DNA from: Oscillospiraceae bacterium
Lineage (GTDB): Bacteria > Bacillota > Clostridia > Oscillospirales > Oscillospiraceae
Length of the DNA stretch: 51,034 nt
Assembly: GCA_015067495.1 (NCBI GenBank)
Contig: SVMI01000013.1
Location: 1-51,034 of the forward strand
Direction: 5' to 3'
Part shown: positions 6,484 to 15,032 of the stretch, one piece after another
Position numbering within the stretch: position 1 is the first letter of the stretch
How the letters are laid out: the number at the start of each line of letters is the position of its first letter
The notes under the pieces: model-generated
Seen by the model: the letters and a program-made list of their open reading frames with translations, nothing else
Databases searched by the model: none
Told to the model about the DNA's origin: nothing
Program-made: the position numbers and the translations under genes

Positions 6484-8220
6484 TTATCCGATAAAATCGC
6501 CGTTTTCCCACCAGCCGGACATGGTTTTGCCCTCACCATAGTAATAAGTACCCTGACCATGGCGTTTGCCGTCCCGGAACTGACCCACATAGCGGCTGCC
6601 GTCTGCCCAGACAAAAGTACCCTGACCGTTTAGCGAGCCATCTGCCCATGTGCCTTCGCAGTAGTTGCCATCTGCATAGTAGAGCTTTCCTTGTCCCTGA
6701 CGGACACCGTCCGCCCAGTCGCCCTCGTAGCGGTTGCCGCTTGCGTAATACATAACGCCGTAGCCGTGCTTTTCCTCGCTGACCCAGTTGCCCTCATAGC
6801 GGTTGCCGTTGACATAGTAGTAAACGCCGTAGCCGTTACGCTGACCGTTCACGAAATTACCTGAGTATTTCGCGCCGTTATCAAAGGTGTAAGTACCCTG
6901 ACCATGGTAGTTTCCGTCTTGGAACATGCCCACGTAGGTGTTGCCGGTAGAGCCGGTGAATGTACCCTGACCGTTCAGCTTGCCGTCTACATAGGTACCT
7001 TGCCACACAGCACCCTCCGCTGAGGTATACTTGCCGCTGCCGTTTCGGACACCGTTTTCCCAGTTTCCTTCGTAGCGTCCGCCTTCAGCAAAGGTGTACA
7101 CGCCATAGCCGTGCCGCTGATCGTTCTTCCATTGACCGTTGTAGACATCGCCGCCATCATAGCGCATCGTACCCTCGCCCTGCAGGAGTTTTCCGTGGTC
7201 AAAGGTGCCGGTCACGTCCCGGGTCTCGGACTTGTAAGAGCCTTGCCCGTGAAGCTGACCGTCGATCAGATAGCCGGTGTAGGTGACACCGTCATAGGTG
7301 TAGTTTGTGACAGCGCCGGTGTAGGTTTCTTTTTTGCCTTCCTCATTGAGAAATTCCTGCGTGATATGGGCGGTATCGTGGAGAAAATCCAACGCTTTTT
7401 GGGACGGCGTGGCTGTCCAGCCCACCAGATAGGCGTTCAGCGGATCCATCACGCCCTCGGAGGAGTTGACCATCAGGCTGTTTTCCAGATGGGTCGCCGC
7501 AGCGGTCTTGACATCCGTGGGGAAATAGAAATCCCGCGCGCCGTAAAGATGGGAAAGCTCATGATAGAAGGGACGTGCCTCCTGATAGAGTACCGCATAG
7601 CCGTAGGCAGGGGTGGCATTGGCTCTGCCGGCATGGTTGGCAACGAAAATCACCGGCGCGGATGCCGAGCCGTACTGCTGCGCCAAAGTGCTGCCAACCT
7701 GCTCGCGCTTGGGAAGACCAACATTTTCCAGTGCGCTTTTCACCCAATCCACCGTATCCGCGTCCACGATGACGGCATCGATGGAGACGGTTTTGTAATG
7801 ATAGCTGATGTCGATGCTGACGTTGTATCTTGCCGCATCGGTGGTGATGCGCGCTGCTTCCGTATTCAGCTGCTCCTTGAAAGCGGCGATCTCGTCGGAA
7901 GACCAGCTGCCCTCCGGGTCGCTGACAAAGATCACGGTGATGGGAAGCGCGCCTGAATAGGGTTTTTTGACCTCCCAGCGGCGGGTGTTGAGGTAAACGT
8001 GGCTCTGCAGCTCGTCGGGAACGCCCTCCAGATGAACCGGCTCAGTAGAGGGTGCGGGATCGGTGCTGCCGGGTTCGGTCACTTCGGGGCGAGTGTCTTC
8101 GGGGAACAGATCCTCACCAAATTCGCCGCCCGAGATGATCTGCAATGCCAAAAAGATGACGCAGACCCAGATCAGCAGCTTGCCGAAGCTGAATTTTTTG
8201 GTTTTTGTCGAACTTGCCAT
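6484..8220 (-). CDS. Membrane-anchored HExxH protein with C-terminal MORN repeats
   Basis: The 578-residue protein starts with a basic stretch and one membrane segment (LLIWVCVIFLALQIIS, about 14-29), then an acidic/Pro/Thr linker. The extracytoplasmic middle (about 60-300) contains FYHELSHLYGARDFYF near residue 220. HELSH fits the HExxH zinc-protease motif, and the downstream region could supply further ligands. About 12 MORN repeats follow from residue 307 to the end, for example YEGNWENGVRNGSGKY and YSGNFVNGQRNGYGVYYY. MORN arrays bind lipids or glycans or stiffen proteins. A surface metallopeptidase with a MORN stalk is the best reading, though protease activity is inferred from the motif alone. 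The gene has its own promoter. Confidence 0.8.
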   Translation of the reverse strand: MASSTKTKKFSFGKLLIWVCVIFLALQIISGGEFGEDLFPEDTRPEVTEPGSTDPAPSTEPVHLEGVPDELQSHVYLNTRRWEVKKPYSGALPITVIFVSDPEGSWSSDEIAAFKEQLNTEAARITTDAARYNVSIDISYHYKTVSIDAVIVDADTVDWVKSALENVGLPKREQVGSTLAQQYGSASAPVIFVANHAGRANATPAYGYAVLYQEARPFYHELSHLYGARDFYFPTDVKTAAATHLENSLMVNSSEGVMDPLNAYLVGWTATPSQKALDFLHDTAHITQEFLNEEGKKETYTGAVTNYTYDGVTYTGYLIDGQLHGQGSYKSETRDVTGTFDHGKLLQGEGTMRYDGGDVYNGQWKNDQRHGYGVYTFAEGGRYEGNWENGVRNGSGKYTSAEGAVWQGTYVDGKLNGQGTFTGSTGNTYVGMFQDGNYHGQGTYTFDNGAKYSGNFVNGQRNGYGVYYYVNGNRYEGNWVSEEKHGYGVMYYASGNRYEGDWADGVRQGQGKLYYADGNYCEGTWADGSLNGQGTFVWADGSRYVGQFRDGKRHGQGTYYYGEGKTMSGWWENGDFIG

Positions 8221-8250
8221 AATGCCTCCCAGCGAAAAATGTCTGAAATC

Positions 8251-8279
8251 AGTATATTCTGCGACGCTTCAAAAGTCAA
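8251..8279 (-). promoter_or_regulatory. Promoter of the MORN-protein gene
   Basis: TTGACT (8279-8274) and TATACT (8256-8251) on the minus strand are separated by 17 bases and sit 31 bases before the start codon. Confidence 0.75.
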
Positions 8280-8290
8280 CAGAAGAAAAC

Positions 8291-8319
8291 TTGACAAGCC
8301 AATCCGGCAATGATAAAAT
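8291..8319 (+). promoter_or_regulatory. Promoter of the T-box/cysS transcript
   Basis: TTGACA (8291-8296) and TAAAAT (8314-8319) have a 17-base spacer, placing transcription start near 8326 at the beginning of the T-box leader. Confidence 0.8.
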
Positions 8320-8325
8320 ATATGC

Positions 8326-8518
8326 AGCTGTGATGAACGGAAAGAGTAACAGATTTCACCCTTTTCAGAGAGTCGATGCCACGGCTGGGAGCATCGGCAG
8401 GGGAGTGCTGTGAAGGTGCGTCCGGGAGCAGAAAGTGCATAAAAGTGATAAATGAGAGTGGAACCGCGAGTTAGTTTGACCCGCCTCTTGTGCTGAACGG
8501 CATAAGAGGCGTTTTTTA
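8326..8518 (+). ncRNA. T-box leader, cysteine-specific
   Basis: The leader carries the AGAGAG/GCTG stem I features (8370-8395). The stem before the specifier pairs TTCAC with GTGAA, leaving TGC (8417-8419, followed by a purine) in the specifier position, a Cys codon. The T-box sequence AGAGTGGAACCGCG lies at 8455-8468. Its UGGA tetrad is complementary to UCCA, the 3' end of tRNA-Cys, whose discriminator is U. Uncharged tRNA-Cys would bind and favour the antiterminator. The hairpin at 8482-8511 with a T6 run is the terminator. Both specifier and discriminator agree with cysS downstream. Confidence 0.93.
8482..8517 (+). terminator. T-box regulated terminator
   Basis: A 12-bp stem (CGCCTCTTGTGC / GCATAAGAGGCG) is followed by six T, 32 bases before the cysS start. 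The T-box sequence upstream can form the competing antiterminator. Confidence 0.9.
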
Positions 8519-8548
8519 ATGGAAAAATAAGCAACGGAGGCGTGCGTT

Positions 8549-9964
8549 ATGTATTTGTATAATTCCACAACCCACAAAAAGGAGCTGTTCGTTCCCAATG
8601 ATCCCAATCTGGTGAAGATGTACACCTGCGGACCGACGGTGTACCACTATGCCCACATCGGCAATCTGCGTACCTACATCATGGAGGATGTGCTGGAAAA
8701 GGCACTGCGCTATGTTGGCTACAATGTCAAGCGCGTTATGAACATCACCGATGTGGGGCATCTTGCATCCGATGCCGACACCGGCGAGGATAAGATGCTC
8801 AAGGGCGCGAAGCGGGAGAACAAGACCGTCATGGAGATCGCCCGGTTTTATACGGACGCTTTCTTTGCAGACTGCGAGAAGCTGAACATCAAGCGACCCG
8901 ATGTCGTCGAGCCTGCCACCAACTGCATCGATGCCTATATTGAAATGGTGCAGAAGCTTTTGGATACCGGCAAGGCATATTTTGTGGGCGGCAACGTCTA
9001 CTTTGATACTTCCACGCTGGATAAGTACTACGTCTTCGGCGACCACGACGAGGAAGACCTTGAGGTGGGTGTCCGCGAGGGCGTTGAGGAAGACGAGAAT
9101 AAGAAAAATAAGAACGACTTCGTCCTGTGGTTTACCAAGTCGAAATTCGAAGATCAGGCACTGAAGTGGGATTCCCCTTGGGGTGTCGGCTATCCCGGCT
9201 GGCACATTGAATGCTCCTGCATCTCCATGAAGCACTTGGGCGAGAATCTGGACATCCACGCCGGCGGCATCGACAATGCCTTCCCCCATCACACCAATGA
9301 GATCGCCCAGTCTGAGAGCTATCTGGGTCACAAGTGGTGCAACTACTGGTTCCATGTCCACCACCTGAACACCGAGGGCGGCAAAATGAGCAAGTCCAAG
9401 GGCGAATTTTTGACCGTCTCCCTGCTGGAGCAGAAGGGCTATGATCCCATGGCGTACCGCCTGTTCTGCCTGCAGAGCCACTACCGCCGCAATCTGGTCT
9501 TCAGCTGGGAAAATCTCGACAATGCGGTTGTCGCCTATGACAAGCTGATCGCCAAGATCGCCACATTAAAGGACGGCGGCGATGTGGACGAAGCCGCCTT
9601 TGTGCAGCTGAAGGAGCGCTTTGTCAATGCCCTGAACGGCGACCTGAACACCAGCCTTGCGGTGACCGCTGTTTACGATGTACTGAAGGCAAAATGCAAT
9701 GACGCCACCAAGCTGGCGGCACTCCGTGATTTCGACACGGTTTTGTCCCTGAATCTGCTGGAAGCAGCTGCAAAACTGCTTCAAAAGCAGGCAGAGGAGG
9801 AAGCAGCCAATGCCGACCCCGAGATCGACGCGCTGGTGGCTGCACGTACTGCGGCAAAGAAGGAAAAGAATTTTGCGGAAGCTGACCGCATTCGCGATGA
9901 GCTGAAGGCCCGGGGCATCGAGATCATCGATACACCTCAGGGTACAAAATGGAGAAAAGCATGA
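8549..9964 (+). CDS. cysS: Cysteinyl-tRNA synthetase
   Basis: The 471-residue class I synthetase charges tRNA-Cys with cysteine. Visible hallmarks are YTCGPTVYHYAHIGNLRTY with the HIGN form of HIGH and the zinc-binding cysteine, WHIECSCISMK with another zinc ligand, the HHTNEIAQSE zinc segment, and the KMSKS loop GGKMSKSKGEF. The C-terminal anticodon-binding helical region is complete. Length matches the family (460-480). ATG at 8549 has a GGAGGCG site. Expression is governed by the Cys T-box. The 3' end is directly joined to polA. Confidence 0.97.
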   Translation: MYLYNSTTHKKELFVPNDPNLVKMYTCGPTVYHYAHIGNLRTYIMEDVLEKALRYVGYNVKRVMNITDVGHLASDADTGEDKMLKGAKRENKTVMEIARFYTDAFFADCEKLNIKRPDVVEPATNCIDAYIEMVQKLLDTGKAYFVGGNVYFDTSTLDKYYVFGDHDEEDLEVGVREGVEEDENKKNKNDFVLWFTKSKFEDQALKWDSPWGVGYPGWHIECSCISMKHLGENLDIHAGGIDNAFPHHTNEIAQSESYLGHKWCNYWFHVHHLNTEGGKMSKSKGEFLTVSLLEQKGYDPMAYRLFCLQSHYRRNLVFSWENLDNAVVAYDKLIAKIATLKDGGDVDEAAFVQLKERFVNALNGDLNTSLAVTAVYDVLKAKCNDATKLAALRDFDTVLSLNLLEAAAKLLQKQAEEEAANADPEIDALVAARTAAKKEKNFAEADRIRDELKARGIEIIDTPQGTKWRKA

Positions 9965-12495
9965 AGCTGCTGATTTTGGACGGCAACTCCGTCATCAACC
10001 GGGCATATTTCGGTGTCAAGCCTCTTACCAACCGGGAGGGGCTTTACACCCATGCCATTTACGGCTTTCTAAATATCCTCGACAAGCTGGAAAAGGAAGA
10101 GCAGCCGGATGCGGTGTGTGTTTCCTTTGACCTGCACGGGCCGACCTTCCGCCATCTGCGTTATGACGGCTACAAGGCGACCCGCCACGGCATGCCCGAG
10201 GAGCTTGCCATGCAGATGCCTGTGATGAAGGACGTTCTGCGCGCCATGAACATTCCCATCTACGAGTGTCAGGGCTGGGAAGCGGATGACGTCATCGGTA
10301 CGGTGGGCAAGATCTGCTCAAACAATGGTTGGGAGTGCGTCATCGCCACTGGCGACCGGGACAGCCTGCAGCTGATCGATGAAAATGTCCACGTCAAGCT
10401 GGTCGTTTCCAAGATGGGTCAGACCACCGCGACCCTTTATACCCAAGAAAAATTTGTCGAAGAATACGGCTTCGAGCCGAAGAAGCTCATCGACCTGAAG
10501 GCACTGATGGGAGATTCCTCCGACAACATTCCCGGCGTTGCCGGTGTCGGTCCAAAGACCGCAACGGAGCTGCTGCTGAAATTCGGCAGCTTGGACGGCA
10601 TTTATGAGAATTTAGAGGATGACTCCATCCGCCCCAAGCTGCGGGAGAAGCTGGTTTCGGGTAAGGAAAATGCCTATCTTTCCTACGAGCTGGCGACCAT
10701 CGTGCCGGAAGCACCCATCGATTTTGAACCGAAGGATGCCATCGTGCAGCCCTACAACAAGCCGGAGCTTTATGCCATTTTCCAGCGGCTGGAATTTGTG
10801 AAGCTGATCGACAAGTATGGGCTTCGCGGCGCGGCAATGGAAGTCTCGAAGCCGGTGGTTGCGGCGGCAAAGCCGCTGCCCCGCTGCGGCTGTCTGCCTG
10901 AGGAGGATGTACCCTGTGCCATCTATCTTGCGGACGACGGCACGCTGGGCGTTGCGTGGGAGCAGGGCGTCTGTACCCTGACCCCTATGGAGGTGCAGAT
11001 GGGCTGCGATTGCCTCGGATCTTACAGCGGCTGCATTTGCCATGATATGAAGACTACCATGCACCGCATGGATGAGATGGGAGTGCAGTACGGCACCTTT
11101 ACCTTTGATACGGCGGTGGCAGCCTATGACCTGAATCCGTCTCAGTCAGATTATCCGATATCGAAGCTTGCCACCACCTTCCTTGGCACCAGCGTGGAGG
11201 ACGGCGATGCTGCCGCCTGCGCCGAAGCCATCTGGCAGCTGAAGCCCGTTCTGGAGCAGGAACTGGAGAAAAACGGCATGCGATCCCTTTACGAAACCGT
11301 TGAGCTGCCCCTTTGCCCCGTGCTTTACCGCATGGAGCGGGAGGGCATCGCCATCGACAGAGAACAGCTTGCCCGGTTCGGCACGATGCTTGCTCAGCGG
11401 ATCGATGACTGCGAAAAGCTGATCTTCGGCTACGCGGAGGGTGCGTTCAACATCAACTCCACCAAGCAGCTGGGTGAGCTGCTCTTTGAAAAGCTGGCAC
11501 TGCCGCCGGTGAAGAAGACCAAGACCGGCTACTCCACCAACGCGGATGTCCTTGAGAAGCTGAAGGACAAGCATCCCATCATTCCTGCCATCATGGACTA
11601 TCGGATGATGACCAAGCTGAAATCCACCTATGCCGATGGCTTGATGAAGGTGATCGGCGAAGACGGTCGCATCCGCACCACCTTCCAGAATCTGGTGACC
11701 GCAACGGGAAGACTGTCTTCCACTGATCCCAACCTGCAGAACATTCCCGTGCGCACCAATCTGGGTGCTGAAATTCGCAAGATGTTCGTGCCGAAGGAAG
11801 GCTGCGTGCTGGTGGATGCGGACTACAGCCAGATCGAGCTGCGTGTGCTGGCGCACATTGCCGATGACAAGGTGCTGCAGGACGCGTTCATCAACGGAGA
11901 GGACATTCATACCGTCACCGCATCTCAGGTGTTCGGCGTTGCGCCCGAGGCGGTCACGCCCTTGCAGCGCCGCCATGCCAAGGCGGTCAACTTCGGCATC
12001 GTCTACGGTATTTCGGAGTTCTCGCTGGCAGAGGACATCGGTGTTTCCCGGTGGGAGGCAAAGTCCTATATTGAAAGCTACCTCGACCACTACAGCGGCG
12101 TGCGCAGGTATATGAAGCAGGTGGTCGCAGATGCCCGGGAATGCGGCTATACCCAGACCCTTTTCGGTCGCAAGCGTTATATCCCGGAGCTGACGGCAAG
12201 CAACTTCAACATCCGTCAGGGCGCGGAGCGCATCGCGCTGAATACCCCCATTCAGGGTACGGCGGCAGACTTGATCCGTCTGGCGATGATTCGCGTGGAT
12301 GCGGCACTGCGGGAGCAATATCCCGAAGCGAAGCTTCTTTTGCAGGTGCACGACGAGCTGATCGTGGAATGCCCGGAGAGCATCGCCGGGGAGGTTGCAC
12401 AGCTTATCAGCCGTGAGATGGAGGGCATCGCCACGCTGAAGGTTCCCCTGACCGCGGAAGCGAAGATCGGAAAGAGCTGGTACGACGCAAAATGA
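9961..12495 (+). CDS. polA: DNA polymerase I
   Basis: The protein (844 residues from this start) has an N-terminal 5'-nuclease domain (LILDGNSVINRAYFG, ATGDRDSLQL, SDNIPGVAGVGPKTA), a shortened central domain and a full family A polymerase domain (RTTFQNLVTATGRLSS, DADYSQIELRVLAHI, RRHAKAVNFGIVYGIS, LQVHDELIVE). The central domain lacks the DxE motif of the 3'-5' exonuclease, so proofreading is probably absent, as in many Gram-positive PolA proteins. The ATG at 9961 is chosen over 9949 because GGAG lies 7 bases upstream. It overlaps the cysS stop by 4 bases. Role: gap filling and Okazaki primer removal. Confidence 0.97.
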   Translation: MKLLILDGNSVINRAYFGVKPLTNREGLYTHAIYGFLNILDKLEKEEQPDAVCVSFDLHGPTFRHLRYDGYKATRHGMPEELAMQMPVMKDVLRAMNIPIYECQGWEADDVIGTVGKICSNNGWECVIATGDRDSLQLIDENVHVKLVVSKMGQTTATLYTQEKFVEEYGFEPKKLIDLKALMGDSSDNIPGVAGVGPKTATELLLKFGSLDGIYENLEDDSIRPKLREKLVSGKENAYLSYELATIVPEAPIDFEPKDAIVQPYNKPELYAIFQRLEFVKLIDKYGLRGAAMEVSKPVVAAAKPLPRCGCLPEEDVPCAIYLADDGTLGVAWEQGVCTLTPMEVQMGCDCLGSYSGCICHDMKTTMHRMDEMGVQYGTFTFDTAVAAYDLNPSQSDYPISKLATTFLGTSVEDGDAAACAEAIWQLKPVLEQELEKNGMRSLYETVELPLCPVLYRMEREGIAIDREQLARFGTMLAQRIDDCEKLIFGYAEGAFNINSTKQLGELLFEKLALPPVKKTKTGYSTNADVLEKLKDKHPIIPAIMDYRMMTKLKSTYADGLMKVIGEDGRIRTTFQNLVTATGRLSSTDPNLQNIPVRTNLGAEIRKMFVPKEGCVLVDADYSQIELRVLAHIADDKVLQDAFINGEDIHTVTASQVFGVAPEAVTPLQRRHAKAVNFGIVYGISEFSLAEDIGVSRWEAKSYIESYLDHYSGVRRYMKQVVADARECGYTQTLFGRKRYIPELTASNFNIRQGAERIALNTPIQGTAADLIRLAMIRVDAALREQYPEAKLLLQVHDELIVECPESIAGEVAQLISREMEGIATLKVPLTAEAKIGKSWYDAK

Positions 12496-12929
12496 TCAGA
12501 ATTGAAAGAATGAACGAAGCCCACGTGCTGCAGGTGGCGGAACTGGAAAAGTGCTGCTTTTCCGATCCGTGGAGCGAGCAAAGCATCGCCTATGAGCTGC
12601 GCGGACCCTTTTCTCTGTGGTTGGTGGCGTTGGACGGAGAAACCGTGGCGGGCTACGTCGGCTCCCAAAGCGTGCAGGGAGAGTCGGATATGATGAACAT
12701 TGCCGTTCATCCCGACTACCGCCGTCAGGGCATCGGAGAAAAGCTGGTGACAGAGCTGGCAGCACAGCTGAAGGCGTTGGGAAATGCGTGCCTGACCCTT
12801 GAAGTGCGTGTGTCCAACGCAAACGCCATCGCCCTTTATGAAAAGCTGGCGTTCCGACAGATCGGAAGAAGACCCAATTACTACCGCAATCCCAAAGAGG
12901 ATGCGCTGATTTTACAAAAAGAACTATGA
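12492..12929 (+). CDS. rimI: Ribosomal protein S18 alanine N-acetyltransferase
   Basis: This 145-residue GNAT enzyme has the RimI pattern: IERMNEAHVLQVAELEKCCF at the start, SDPWSEQSIAYEL, the acetyl-CoA loop VHPDYRRQGIGEKLV, and the C-terminal LEVRVSNANAIALYEKLAF segment. RimI acetylates the N-terminal alanine of S18 and perhaps other proteins. It overlaps polA by 4 bases (ATGA) and is two genes from tsaD, a pairing common in bacteria. Confidence 0.92.
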   Translation: MIRIERMNEAHVLQVAELEKCCFSDPWSEQSIAYELRGPFSLWLVALDGETVAGYVGSQSVQGESDMMNIAVHPDYRRQGIGEKLVTELAAQLKALGNACLTLEVRVSNANAIALYEKLAFRQIGRRPNYYRNPKEDALILQKEL

Positions 12930-13627
12930 AACTGAAACAAAAAAAGATATGGATCTGGATCGTTGTTGCGATCTTTGGCATCGGTATTTTAGGCGTGGGC
13001 GCGGTATTCGGCACCAATGCCTACGTGGTTTACACGGCAGATGACTATATTTTGTCCCATGAGCAGGCAGCGGAGCTTGCAGACGTTGACTGCATTCTGG
13101 TGCTGGGCTGCGGCGTGCGTTCGGACGGCAGTCCCAGCGATATGCTCAACGACCGCCTGAAGCGGGGCGTTGCCCTCTACACCGACGGCGCAGCACCGAA
13201 GCTTTTGATGAGCGGCGACCATGGTCGCGACGGCTATGATGAGGTGGACGCCATGAAGCACTACGCTGTGGACGAGGGCATCGCCTCGGAGGATGTCTTC
13301 ATGGATCACGCGGGCTTTTCCACTTACGAGAGCATGTACCGCGCCAAGGAGATCTTCGGGACGAAGAAGGTCATCATCGTCACCCAGCAGTACCATCTGT
13401 TCCGGGCTGTCTACATCGCAAGAAGTCTTGGCATCGATGCCTACGGTGTGTCCTCTGACTACCGCCGCTATCTGGGCAGCACAGGACGTGAGGTTCGGGA
13501 GGTGCTGGCACGGTGTAAGGATGCGCTGACCTGCGTTTTCCTGCCTGAGCCTACATATCTGGGCGAGGTGATCCCCATCTGGGGTGACGGAAATCTGACC
13601 AACGACGAAAATTCTGACTTTGCCTGA
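12926..13627 (+). CDS. SanA/YdcF-like DUF218 membrane protein
   Basis: The 233-residue protein has one N-terminal membrane helix (IWIWIVVAIFGIGILGVGAV, about 8-27) and an extracytoplasmic DUF218 domain. DCILVLGCGVRSDGSPSDML and PKLLMSGDHGRDGYDEVDAM form the conserved acidic pocket, followed by STYESMYRAKEIFG and VTQQYHLFRAVYIA. SanA-like proteins affect envelope permeability and vancomycin tolerance in enterobacteria; the enzymatic activity is not established. It overlaps rimI by 4 bases. Confidence 0.85.
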   Translation: MKLKQKKIWIWIVVAIFGIGILGVGAVFGTNAYVVYTADDYILSHEQAAELADVDCILVLGCGVRSDGSPSDMLNDRLKRGVALYTDGAAPKLLMSGDHGRDGYDEVDAMKHYAVDEGIASEDVFMDHAGFSTYESMYRAKEIFGTKKVIIVTQQYHLFRAVYIARSLGIDAYGVSSDYRRYLGSTGREVREVLARCKDALTCVFLPEPTYLGEVIPIWGDGNLTNDENSDFA

Positions 13628-13641
13628 GGGGAGTGGAAGAC

Positions 13642-14658
13642 GTGAACATTTTAGCAGTAGAATCCTCCTGCGATGAAACTGCCGTTGCCATCGTCCGTGA
13701 CGGACGGGAGGTGCTGACCGATTGCATCGCCTCTCAGGTGGAGCTGCACCGCATCTACGGCGGTGTCGTGCCGGAGATCGCGTCCCGCAAGCACATCGAG
13801 GCGATCTACGGTCTGGCAGATCAGGCACTGGAGCAGGCGAAGCTGACAAGGGCTGATATCGATGCGGTGGCGGTGACCTATGCACCGGGTCTGATCGGCG
13901 CGGTGCTGGTGGGCGTGAATTTTGCGAAGGCGGCGGCGTTGGCACTGGGGAAGCCCCTGATTCCCGTGCATCACATCCGCGGTCACATCGCGGCAAATTA
14001 CATTGCCTATCCTGATTTGAAGCCGCCCTTTTTGTGCCTTGTGGTGTCCGGCGGTCACACGATGATCATTGAGGTGACGGATTACACCGAAATGCGCATC
14101 CTCGGCACGACCCTTGACGATGCGGCAGGTGAGTGCTTCGATAAGGTTGCCCGTGTGCTGGGGATGCCCTATCCCGGCGGTGCGGCACTGGATAAAGCAG
14201 CCCGGGGTGCTGACGATACGAAATACGCTTTGCCTCGCTCGAAGCCCGGCGAGAACCCCTACAATATGAGCTTCTCCGGCTTGAAGACAGCGGCGTTGAA
14301 CCTGATCCACCATGCCGAGCAGGTAGGAGAGGAGCTGGACATCCCGGCACTGTGCGCGTCCTTTTCCGCGGCGGTCTCCGATACGCTGGTACCCCGCGTG
14401 GTGCAGGCGATTCAGGAGACGGGACATAAGAAGATCGCCGTTGCCGGCGGAGTGGCTGCCAATTCCCGCATCCGCGCGGACATCATGGCAGCGGCGGACA
14501 AGCTGGGGGCGACGGTCTATATGCCGCCGCTGTCCCTGTGCGGCGACAATGGCGCGATGATCGGCGCACAAGCCTATTATGAATATCTGGCGGGCAACGT
14601 GGCGGATATGAGCCTGAATGCCTATGCGACGAAATCGATTTTAGGCGAAGCCCTATGA
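13642..14658 (+). CDS. tsaD: tRNA N6-adenosine threonylcarbamoyltransferase
   Basis: TsaD transfers the threonylcarbamoyl group to A37 of ANN-decoding tRNAs. The sequence shows ILAVESSCDETAVAIV, the metal-binding HHIRGHIAANY, LVVSGGHTMI, PYPGGAALD and the C-terminal AVAGGVAANSRIR, all in ASKHA-fold order, over 338 residues. The GTG at 13642 is preferred because GAGGGGAG (13626-13633) lies 8 bases upstream. The GTG at 13633 is too close to that site, and homologues begin near the VESSCDET segment. It follows the SanA-like gene in the cysS-polA-rimI operon. Confidence 0.96.
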   Translation: MNILAVESSCDETAVAIVRDGREVLTDCIASQVELHRIYGGVVPEIASRKHIEAIYGLADQALEQAKLTRADIDAVAVTYAPGLIGAVLVGVNFAKAAALALGKPLIPVHHIRGHIAANYIAYPDLKPPFLCLVVSGGHTMIIEVTDYTEMRILGTTLDDAAGECFDKVARVLGMPYPGGAALDKAARGADDTKYALPRSKPGENPYNMSFSGLKTAALNLIHHAEQVGEELDIPALCASFSAAVSDTLVPRVVQAIQETGHKKIAVAGGVAANSRIRADIMAAADKLGATVYMPPLSLCGDNGAMIGAQAYYEYLAGNVADMSLNAYATKSILGEAL

Positions 14659-14966
14659 TAAAATGCAGGAGCGGATGTGCTGCTCCTGCATTTTGATTTT
14701 GTATTCATACGTTGTATAACCGTTTTGCATAAACACGCACAGAATTATGAAAACTCCGGCAGAAAAATTCGGAAAACCCCCGTTCGACGGGTTTCGACAT
14801 GATTTTCCACTGTGAGATGCTTGTGGAAAAGGTTGTGGAAAGTGTGAATAAATAAACCCTGAATGAAAGATTTCCACTGTTATGGTAACCGAATGGATGG
14901 ATTTATTCACAAATTTTTCTATTTTTACACAAAATACGACCGAATAGAAGCAGGATTTCTCCCATT
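14659..14966. other. Intergenic AT-rich region with DnaA-box-like cluster
   Basis: No gene is visible here. Four 9-mers fit the DnaA-box pattern TTWTNCACA: 14822-14830 (minus), 14843-14851 (minus), 14903-14911 (plus) and 14923-14931 (plus). Two of them are TTATTCACA. Weaker relatives occur at 14803, 14834 and 14871. A short hairpin-like ATGCAGGAGC/GCTCCTGCAT (14663-14692) directly after tsaD may act as terminator. Confidence 0.55.
14663..14702 (+). terminator. Terminator of the cysS-tsaD operon
   Basis: AATGCAGGAGC pairs with GCTCCTGCATT around a short loop containing GGATGTGCT, followed by TTGATTTTGT. It starts a few bases after the tsaD stop. Confidence 0.75.
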
Positions 14967-14979
14967 TTGCGCTGCTCGA

Positions 14980-15008
14980 TTGACAGCGGAAAAGCGGCAT
15001 GCTATACT
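14980..15008 (+). promoter_or_regulatory. Promoter of the GNAT gene
   Basis: A consensus TTGACA (14980-14985), 17-base spacer and TATACT (15003-15008) lie 24 bases before the ATG at 15033. They rule out a start inside this promoter. Confidence 0.85.
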
Positions 15009-15032
15009 CAGCTTGAAAGGCGGGAGTGCAGG

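Noticed and set aside
6560..7300. DNA-level tandem repeat or CRISPR-like array
   Set aside because: The periodicity of about 69 bases comes from MORN protein repeats in one reading frame; the DNA copies diverge and no conserved spacer-repeat pattern exists.
14659..14966. Chromosomal replication origin
   Set aside because: Although DnaA-box-like 9-mers cluster here, dnaA, dnaN, rpmH and an obvious AT-rich unwinding element are absent. I keep it as a DnaA-box cluster only.
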